11,849 nt of DNA from Chloroflexota bacterium (GTDB taxonomy: Bacteria > Chloroflexota > Dehalococcoidia > DSTF01 > JACRBR01): assembly GCA_025355835.1 (NCBI GenBank), contig JANXYW010000234.1, positions 1 through 11,849 of the forward strand. Direction: 5' to 3'. Made by a program: the position numbers and the translations under genes. Under the pieces are notes generated by a model. That model was not told the DNA's origin, did no database searches, and saw only the letters and a list, made by a program, of their open reading frames with translations. Shown piece after piece: positions 6,948 through 11,849 of the stretch (within the stretch, counting starts at the first letter, position 1; each line of letters begins with the position of its first letter).

Positions 6948-7781
6948 ATGGAACTGCGCGGAAGCGTCGTCGTCGTCACGGGCGCGAGTGCCGGCATCGG
7001 CCGGGCGACGGCGATAGCGTGCGCCCGCCGGGGCGCACGCGTCGTCCTAGCAGCACGCCGCATCGACCGGCTGAACGACGTCGCGGAAGCAATCACAGGC
7101 ACCGGGGGCGAAGCGCTCGCCGTGCGCTGCGACGTCGGGCAACTAGCTGATATCAACGAGTTGGTGCGCGCGACGCTGGAACGGTTCGGGCGCATCGACG
7201 TGCTGGTGAACAACGCCGGTTTCGGCTTCAGCGGCACGATCGAGGATACGCCGGACGACGTGATGCGCGAACTGCTGGAGGTGAACTACCTGAGCGCGTT
7301 CCGCCTGACGCGCGCGGTGCTGCCGATCATGCGAAAACAGCGCAGCGGCCACATCGTCAACGTGTCGTCGGTTGTGGGAAAGATCTCGTTTCCGTTTCAC
7401 GGCGCCTACTCCGCCACCAAGTTCGCGATGTGCGCGATGACGGAGGCGCTGCGCGGCGAGCTATCGGGATCGGGCGTGACGGCCACGGCCGTACTCCCAG
7501 CGAGCACGCGCACGGAATTCTTCGACGCCCAGCAAAGCATCGGCGACCACTCAGCCGCGCCGGCGGGTCCGCAGCAGAGCGCGGAGCGTGTGGCACGCGC
7601 GATCGTGCGTTCGGTGAACCATCCGACGCCCGAAGTGAATCTCGTCGCGCCGATGCGATTGGCGTTCGGCCTAAACGCGTTCTTCCCGATCCTGCGCGAT
7701 ATGGCCGGGCGGGTGTTCTACCGGCAACGCAAACGCGGTGGCGCGAAGCCCGGAGCTGCGAATATCACGACGCGCCGTTAG
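6948..7781 (+). CDS. Short-chain dehydrogenase/reductase (SDR) family oxidoreductase
   Basis: A 277-residue classical SDR, probably NAD(P)(H)-dependent. The glycine motif TGASAGIG is at 11-18, the adenine-contact CDV at 61-63, NNAG at 88-91 and the structural Asn113 in EVNYL. The catalytic set is Ser141, Tyr154 and Lys158 (GAYSATK). Arg37-Arg38 after strand 2 (LAARRID) hint at NADP(H) preference. A tail beyond about residue 245 ends in a basic stretch (YRQRKRGGAK) and includes a hydrophobic segment near 235-255 that may contact membrane or lipid. The ATG at 6948 follows AAAGGA at about 7 nt. It is the only plus-strand gene, and its last 17 bases overlap the hpnG 3' end. The substrate is unknown; a role in lipid or hopanoid modification is only suggested by position. 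Confidence 0.92.
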   Translation: MELRGSVVVVTGASAGIGRATAIACARRGARVVLAARRIDRLNDVAEAITGTGGEALAVRCDVGQLADINELVRATLERFGRIDVLVNNAGFGFSGTIEDTPDDVMRELLEVNYLSAFRLTRAVLPIMRKQRSGHIVNVSSVVGKISFPFHGAYSATKFAMCAMTEALRGELSGSGVTATAVLPASTRTEFFDAQQSIGDHSAAPAGPQQSAERVARAIVRSVNHPTPEVNLVAPMRLAFGLNAFFPILRDMAGRVFYRQRKRGGAKPGAANITTRR

Positions 7782-8499
7782 CAGACGGCGCGGTTCCCAC
7801 GGCTACCAGCGGAATCGACAGGTCAGCGACCGGCGCGACATCTGCGGACCCAAGCACGTTGAGCGCCGGCAACACGACATCGAGTGCGGTGCGAAGGGAA
7901 GCGGATGCGGTGCGCATCTGCAGTGCGAGGCGAACGAACGCTGGCCACTCCCACGGTCGACGGCGCGCCTCGGCCATGATGGCGTGCTCGTCAGTATCAG
8001 CACGCCATGCGCGCAGCGATGCCGGAAGAGCGGCTGACGCGGGATCGAGCACAGCACGTATCGCGATCCACGGGATGTGACGCTGTTCCGCGGCCATCGC
8101 CAATCCGTACGTCTCCATATCGACGCCACCAGCGCCGTGCGTGTTCCAGAGTTCCGTCTTTGCCTTGCGCGACGCCACCGGCGCGTCCACCGTCAGCAGT
8201 CGCGACGACACGAACGCGCGGCGCCGGGCGCGGAGCACGTGCTGCGCCGCATCGAGCAGTCGCGGCGACGGGGCCAAATCGCCGCCGTCCGAATTGGAAA
8301 CGCCGCGAGCGACGATGATGCTGCCGGGCGCGAGCGACGGATCGAGACCGCCGCAGACGCCGGCGATCACGAGCACAGCGCCCGAGCGATCGAGCGACGC
8401 GACATCGAGCAGCGAGGCTACGGAGCCGGCGGTAGCACCTGCAACGGCGCCGTGCCCGATGGCCTGCGCCTCACGGCGCGTCGGCGCAACGACAATCAT
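7765..8499 (-). CDS. hpnG: Hopanoid-associated phosphorylase/nucleosidase HpnG
   Basis: A 244-residue member of the nucleoside phosphorylase/MTA-SAH nucleosidase superfamily. HpnG removes adenine from adenosylhopane, giving ribosylhopane or its phosphate on the way to bacteriohopanetetrol. The family core IAGVCGGLDPSLAPGS (45-60), the substrate-binding VDMET (126-130, Glu129) and the catalytic Asp152 in RAVLDPAS are present. The reading frame stays open far upstream across hpnH. The ATG at 8499 was chosen because it gives the family N-terminus (MIVVAPT), lies 2 bp after the hpnH stop and has GGAGGTG 10 nt upstream. The C-terminal tail after about residue 205 is low-complexity and weakly conserved. 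Pairing with hpnH makes the assignment firm. It is last in the hopanoid operon, and no terminator is visible because the end lies inside the convergent SDR gene. Confidence 0.9.
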   Translation of the reverse strand: MIVVAPTRREAQAIGHGAVAGATAGSVASLLDVASLDRSGAVLVIAGVCGGLDPSLAPGSIIVARGVSNSDGGDLAPSPRLLDAAQHVLRARRRAFVSSRLLTVDAPVASRKAKTELWNTHGAGGVDMETYGLAMAAEQRHIPWIAIRAVLDPASAALPASLRAWRADTDEHAIMAEARRRPWEWPAFVRLALQMRTASASLRTALDVVLPALNVLGSADVAPVADLSIPLVAVGTAPSANGAS

Positions 8500-8501
8500 C
8501 C

Positions 8502-9527
8502 TCAACGGCCACCTCCGCCGAGCATGGTGCCGATGCCGGCGCGCAGACCTTCGAGGGGGCTGGCCATCGTCGCCTTGGTGGCCGTGGCCTCGTAGCCACA
8601 ATGCGCCATGCAGTTCGTGCAACGAGCATCGCGGCCGTAACCGTAGCGATCCCACTCCGTCTCTTCGATCAACTCGCGGAACGTCGTAACGTAGCCTTCG
8701 TTCATCAAGTAGCACGGACGCTGCCAGCCGAGCACGCTGCGTGTGGGGTTGCCCCACGCCGTGCACTGCATCGCTTCCTTCCCCTGCAGGAAATCGAGGA
8801 AGAGCGGCGTGTGTGAAAAGCGCCAGCCGCGGCGCTCTGGGAACGCGAGCAGCTTGCGGAACGTTTCGATCATCTGCGGGCGGCGCAGGAAGACGCTCTG
8901 GTTCGGCGCCTTCGGGTAGTCGTAGCCTGGCGACACCATCATGCCATCGATCTTGAGTTCGTTCGTAAGGAAGTTGAAGAGATCGCGGATCTGGGATGGC
9001 GAGCTGTCGGCGAACACGGTCGTGTTCGTCGTGACGCGGAAGCCGCGGCGCTTCGCCTCGCGGATGGCGGCGACGGCCTTGTCGAAAACGCCCTCGCGAT
9101 CGACCATCGCGTCGTGCAGTTCGCGCAGCCCGTCCATGTGGACGCTGATCGTGAGATAGACCGACGGCTTGAATTTCGACAGCGCCTTCTCGAGCAGGAT
9201 CGCGTTGGTGCAGAGATAGACAAACTTCTTGCGCTCGATCAATCCCTCGACGATGCGGTCGATGTGCGGATGAACGAGCGGCTCGCCACCGGCGATCGAG
9301 ACGACGGGCGCGCCGCATTCCTCGGCCGCGGCCCAGCACTCCTCGGCGCTGAGATACTGGCCGAGGATCTCCTCCGGGTGCTGGATTTTGCCGCATCCGC
9401 CGCACGCAAGGTTGCAGCGGTACAGCGGCTCCAGCATCAGCACAAGCGGGTATCGCTTGTTGCGTTTGATCTGCTGCTTCATGAGGTAGGCGCTGACGAC
9501 AACAGCCTGCCTGAGTGGAATGCCCAT
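8502..9527 (-). CDS. hpnH: Adenosyl-hopene transferase HpnH (radical SAM)
   Basis: A 341-residue radical SAM enzyme that joins the 5'-deoxyadenosyl group of SAM to diploptene, forming adenosylhopane, the first step of side-chain extension of hopanoids. The [4Fe-4S] cluster motif C-x3-C-x2-C is CNLACGGC (Cys38, Cys42, Cys45). The SAM-binding GGEP is at 79-82. The N-terminal GIPLRQAVVVSAYLMKQ and the C-terminal cysteine cluster CTNCMAHCGYE are family hallmarks, and length is normal. The ATG at 9527 has AAGGAG 6 nt upstream, located within the 13-bp gap after the hpnE stop. It is followed after 2 bp by hpnG, its pathway successor. The last codons (GGGGR) also form the ribosome binding site of hpnG. 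Confidence 0.96.
   Translation of the reverse strand: MGIPLRQAVVVSAYLMKQQIKRNKRYPLVLMLEPLYRCNLACGGCGKIQHPEEILGQYLSAEECWAAAEECGAPVVSIAGGEPLVHPHIDRIVEGLIERKKFVYLCTNAILLEKALSKFKPSVYLTISVHMDGLRELHDAMVDREGVFDKAVAAIREAKRRGFRVTTNTTVFADSSPSQIRDLFNFLTNELKIDGMMVSPGYDYPKAPNQSVFLRRPQMIETFRKLLAFPERRGWRFSHTPLFLDFLQGKEAMQCTAWGNPTRSVLGWQRPCYLMNEGYVTTFRELIEETEWDRYGYGRDARCTNCMAHCGYEATATKATMASPLEGLRAGIGTMLGGGGR
8510..8516 (-). promoter_or_regulatory. Ribosome binding site of hpnG inside the hpnH tail
   Basis: GGAGGTG on the minus strand, encoded by the glycine codons at the HpnH C-terminus, lies 10 nt before the ATG at 8499. It decides the hpnG start, since the frame is open much further upstream, and fits translational coupling of the two genes. 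Confidence 0.7.
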
Positions 9528-9540
9528 GTTCGGCTCCTTG

Positions 9541-10905
9541 CTACGCCACCGTTACCGGCGCGGGATGCGTTTGCGGCGACCACGCCGCAACAGTGCGTGC
9601 GGCCTGTATGCCACTGCGAACGGCTGACTCCATTGTGGCTGGCCAGCCGGTGTCTGTATATGCCCCGGCGAGAAACAGGTTCTCGATAGGCGTTGCGGCG
9701 CCGGGGCGGCGGAGTCCTGGCGACGGCACGAACGTCGCATCCGGCTCCTTGATGAGGACGGAGCGCATGAGATGAGATGAGCGCGCCGCCGGAAGCGCGC
9801 GTCGTAGCTGCGGCATCAGCAGGTCGAGCAGTTGCGCCTTGTCGAGATCGGCGTAGCGGTCTGCGGCGCTCTGCGACAGCACGAGGTGCTCTTCGCCGCT
9901 ATCTTCAGCGCCAGCGATGCGCGTGCGATTGAACGCCCACTGTAGGTCGGAGCCCGCGAACGCGGCGAAATCGATGCCGAGGACGGGACGGTCGAACCAG
10001 AGGTGCAGGTTCACGATCGGCGACATGCGAATCACGTTCAGTGACGAGAACGGCGGCTGCGCGCGTGAGCTCTCTGGGAGCACGCCGAGCAGCTGCGCGG
10101 GCGGGAGTGCGGCGATGTACGCGTCGAAGACGAGGCGCTCGCCGGCGGCCGTGACGATCGCCTCGACCCGCCCGTCGCGCACGTCGATGATCTCGATCGC
10201 AGAGCGCGTGACGAGTTGGCCGCCGCGCGATTCGATGTAGCGCACGGCTGGCTCGGCGTGCAGTTGGGAGAGACCGGCCATCGGTACGCCGACGGCCGCG
10301 GACTCTGCGGACGCAAGGAACCCTTCGTGGAACAGGAAGAGCGCTTGCGCCGCGCTCGCGTCGTCGCTCCGGCAGTTCAGCGCGGGGACGACGATGAGGT
10401 CCCAGAAGTCGCGAACGACGCTTTCGGACTGCCCGTTGCCGCGCAGCCAGTCGCCGAACGTCACGTCATCGAAGTCGTTGCGGCGATCCGGCGACACGCG
10501 CGTGATCGCCGTAACGCCGCGGGCCACACGCGCGCGGTCGGCCAACGACAGGTGGCGGTACGTCGCGAACGACGGCAGCAGATGCAGCGGCGGCGGAAGT
10601 GGTACAGCAGCCAGATCGGAGCGGCGGCCTTGCGCGTCGAAGACGGCGACGCGCAGACGGCGCTGGCGTTTCGTAAGGTGCAGCGTGCCGATCCGGCGAA
10701 GGAAATCGATGTACGCGGTCGTGCACGTCATGAAGATGTGCTGGCCGTTGTCGACGGTCCCGCCTGTTTCGTCGTCGACGAATGAGTACGCCTTGCCACC
10801 GGCCCACGGCCTGCGCTCGAGCAGCGTGACGCGATGTCCTGCATCCGCCAGTTCGCAGCCGCAAGCCAGGCCCGCCAGCCCAGCGCCAATGATCGCTACG
10901 TTCAT
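9541..10905 (-). CDS. hpnE: Hydroxysqualene dehydroxylase HpnE
   Basis: A 454-residue FAD-dependent amine-oxidase/phytoene-desaturase-like enzyme that reduces hydroxysqualene to squalene. The N-terminus carries the dinucleotide-binding fold: GAGLAGL (7-13), Glu30 at the end of strand 2 and GGKAYSF (36-42). The C-terminal FAD-contact segment is NLFLAGAYTDTGWPATMES. The frame is open 52 codons further upstream, but the ATG at 10905 gives the exact family N-terminus (MNVAIIGAG) and forms an ATGA overlap with the hpnD stop. No strong ribosome binding site precedes it, consistent with coupled translation from hpnD. hpnH follows after 13 bp. Phytoene desaturase is a less likely alternative given hpnD and hpnH as neighbours. 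It acts on membrane-soluble substrates but has no obvious membrane helix. Confidence 0.93.
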   Translation of the reverse strand: MNVAIIGAGLAGLACGCELADAGHRVTLLERRPWAGGKAYSFVDDETGGTVDNGQHIFMTCTTAYIDFLRRIGTLHLTKRQRRLRVAVFDAQGRRSDLAAVPLPPPLHLLPSFATYRHLSLADRARVARGVTAITRVSPDRRNDFDDVTFGDWLRGNGQSESVVRDFWDLIVVPALNCRSDDASAAQALFLFHEGFLASAESAAVGVPMAGLSQLHAEPAVRYIESRGGQLVTRSAIEIIDVRDGRVEAIVTAAGERLVFDAYIAALPPAQLLGVLPESSRAQPPFSSLNVIRMSPIVNLHLWFDRPVLGIDFAAFAGSDLQWAFNRTRIAGAEDSGEEHLVLSQSAADRYADLDKAQLLDLLMPQLRRALPAARSSHLMRSVLIKEPDATFVPSPGLRRPGAATPIENLFLAGAYTDTGWPATMESAVRSGIQAARTVAAWSPQTHPAPVTVA

Positions 10906-11804
10906 GCGCCGCGCACCAACGCCGCCTCGACCCACAGCTTGCCGATCGCTGTCATCTTCTCGCGACTGGACAGGCTGATGCGCTGGTTGAGCACGTCGTA
11001 GTTCGCCGCCTCGATGCGCTTGAGGATCTCGGCGTACACGCCCTGCAACACGTTCACGCACATGCGGGAGCGCAGGTCGAGTAGCGGGCGCAGACGCCTG
11101 CCGCGGGCGAAGTAGTCGTGCGCGCGCTCGCCCTGCATGCGCATCATCGCAGCAAAACGCGCATCGTATCGGCAGGCGAGAATGTCATCGGCAGTGAGGC
11201 CGTGCGCGGCCAGATCGGCGGCCGGGAAGTAGACACGGCCGCGCTCGGCGTCTTCCCGTACATCGCGCATGATGTTGACGATCTGCAGCGCGATGCCCAT
11301 CTCAATGGCGTACGTCTTCGCCATGGGGTCGAGCTTCGTGCCGAAAACGGATGTGCAGATGAGGCCGACCATCGAGGCGACGCGGTAGCAGTACTTGTAG
11401 AGATCGTCCCACGTTTCGTAGCGGTTGACCGTGAAGTCCATCTCGACGCCGTTGACCAGTTCCTCAAAAAAGTCCGGCGGAATCTGGTACTCGCGGACGG
11501 CGCTGCCAAGTGCGACGAAGAGCGGTCCCTCGGTTTCGCCGCGATAGCAGCCGTGGAGCCGTGCCCGCGCGCTCGCGAGCTGGCGCTCCTGCTCGCCGCG
11601 ATCGGTCAGTTCGTCGGCGATGTCGTCGACGAGGCCGCTGAACGCGTACGCAGCGTAGATCGCGTTGCGCTTCGGCTCGGGCAGGATCGCGAAGGCATAG
11701 TAGAAGTTCTTGGCGCGCTCCTTCGTGTACTCCTTGCACCACGCGTACGCCTCGGCAACGCCGACATGCGCGGTGGACGTGGCTGAGGCGATGTCTGTCG
11801 TCAT
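10902..11804 (-). CDS. hpnD: Presqualene diphosphate synthase HpnD
   Basis: A 300-residue squalene/phytoene synthase family protein that condenses two farnesyl diphosphates to presqualene diphosphate. The two Mg2+/diphosphate motifs are DDIAD (60-64) and DVRED (181-185, within NIMRDVREDAERGRVYFP). YKYCYRVASMVG (136-147) and the second motif fit HpnD rather than HpnC, which usually has a less acidic NFWQDV-type motif. Being next to hpnE argues against a phytoene synthase, though sequence alone does not fully exclude it. The ATG at 11804 has GAGGAG 6 nt upstream. Its TGA overlaps the hpnE ATG by 4 bp. The upstream partial gene ends only 21 bp before it, so hpnD is probably internal to a longer operon. 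Confidence 0.9.
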   Translation of the reverse strand: MTTDIASATSTAHVGVAEAYAWCKEYTKERAKNFYYAFAILPEPKRNAIYAAYAFSGLVDDIADELTDRGEQERQLASARARLHGCYRGETEGPLFVALGSAVREYQIPPDFFEELVNGVEMDFTVNRYETWDDLYKYCYRVASMVGLICTSVFGTKLDPMAKTYAIEMGIALQIVNIMRDVREDAERGRVYFPAADLAAHGLTADDILACRYDARFAAMMRMQGERAHDYFARGRRLRPLLDLRSRMCVNVLQGVYAEILKRIEAANYDVLNQRISLSSREKMTAIGKLWVEAALVRGA

Positions 11805-11825
11805 AGCGAACTCCTCATGCCCGGA

Positions 11826-11849
11826 TCACAGGCCCAGCTTGATGCGCAG
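11826..11849 (-). CDS. C-terminal end of an unidentified upstream gene (partial)
   Basis: The minus strand entering at the right edge reads seven sense codons (LRIKLGL) and a TGA, 21 bp before hpnD. The short gap and same direction suggest an operon member. In hopanoid clusters the gene before hpnD is often hpnC, so HpnC or another isoprenoid enzyme is possible. Seven residues are too few to identify it or even to prove this frame is coding. Confidence 0.4.
   Translation of the reverse strand: MRIKLGL

Noticed and set aside
5045..7150. A 701-codon plus-strand open frame antisense to the dehalogenase and thiolase genes
   Set aside because: The minus-strand frames carry complete catalytic motifs and good ribosome binding sites; the plus-strand translation is Arg/Asp/His-rich with no recognisable domain, as expected for antisense of GC-rich coding DNA.
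8500..9405. N-terminal extension of the hpnG frame through hpnH
   Set aside because: The extra residues are an Arg-rich shadow of hpnH in another frame; the family N-terminus begins at the ATG at 8499.
10906..11061. 52-codon N-terminal extension of hpnE
   Set aside because: It overlaps hpnD out of frame and precedes the conserved flavin-binding start MNVAIIGAG, so the ATG at 10905 is preferred.
10902..11804. Assignment as HpnC or phytoene synthase
   Set aside because: The DVRED second motif and the YKYCYRVASMVG segment fit HpnD, and the hpnE/hpnH/hpnG neighbours point to the hopanoid route.

Overview
The window is a gene-dense, high-GC bacterial chromosome segment. Ten of the eleven complete genes, and the partial gene at the right edge, lie on the minus strand; only one short-chain dehydrogenase is on the plus strand. 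No tRNA, rRNA, CRISPR array, phage gene or insertion sequence was seen. The mix suggests a free-living aerobic heterotroph: acyl-CoA and beta-oxidation enzymes, a haloalkane dehalogenase, a DinB-fold protein and hopanoid synthesis. Soil Chloroflexota or Actinomycetota lineages are plausible, but that placement is an inference from gene content.

Left part (about 100-4263, read right to left): acyl-CoA dehydrogenase, an unrecognised beta-propeller-like protein, a PaaG-type enoyl-CoA hydratase/isomerase homologue and a DinB-like protein. Spacings are 47, 198 and 51 bp, so they may be transcribed as one or two units. The gap ahead of the acyl-CoA dehydrogenase holds a perfect 12-bp palindrome between weak -35 and -10 like boxes, a candidate operator.

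Middle (4433-6724): a type-1 haloalkane dehalogenase (DhmA-like) and a thiolase. They are separated by 84 bp carrying a 16-bp-arm inverted repeat that looks like an intrinsic terminator. A 223-bp divergent region then separates the thiolase from the plus-strand short-chain dehydrogenase (6948-7781).

Right part (7765-11849, minus strand): a compact hopanoid module in transcription order hpnD - hpnE - hpnH - hpnG. It covers presqualene diphosphate synthesis (HpnD), the final reduction to squalene (HpnE), adenosyl addition to the hopene (HpnH) and adenine removal to give ribosylhopane (HpnG). The junctions are a 4-bp ATGA overlap, a 13-bp gap filled by a ribosome binding site, and a 2-bp gap. 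hpnC and the squalene-hopene cyclase gene hpnF are not inside the module. One of them could be the gene whose last seven codons enter at the right edge. The 3' end of hpnG overlaps the 3' end of the short-chain dehydrogenase by 17 bp.

No wholly new system is evident. The points most worth a second look are the unusual hpn gene order, the enoyl-CoA hydratase homologue lacking both classical glutamates, the palindromic operator candidate, and the unrecognised propeller-like protein inside a fatty-acid gene cluster.
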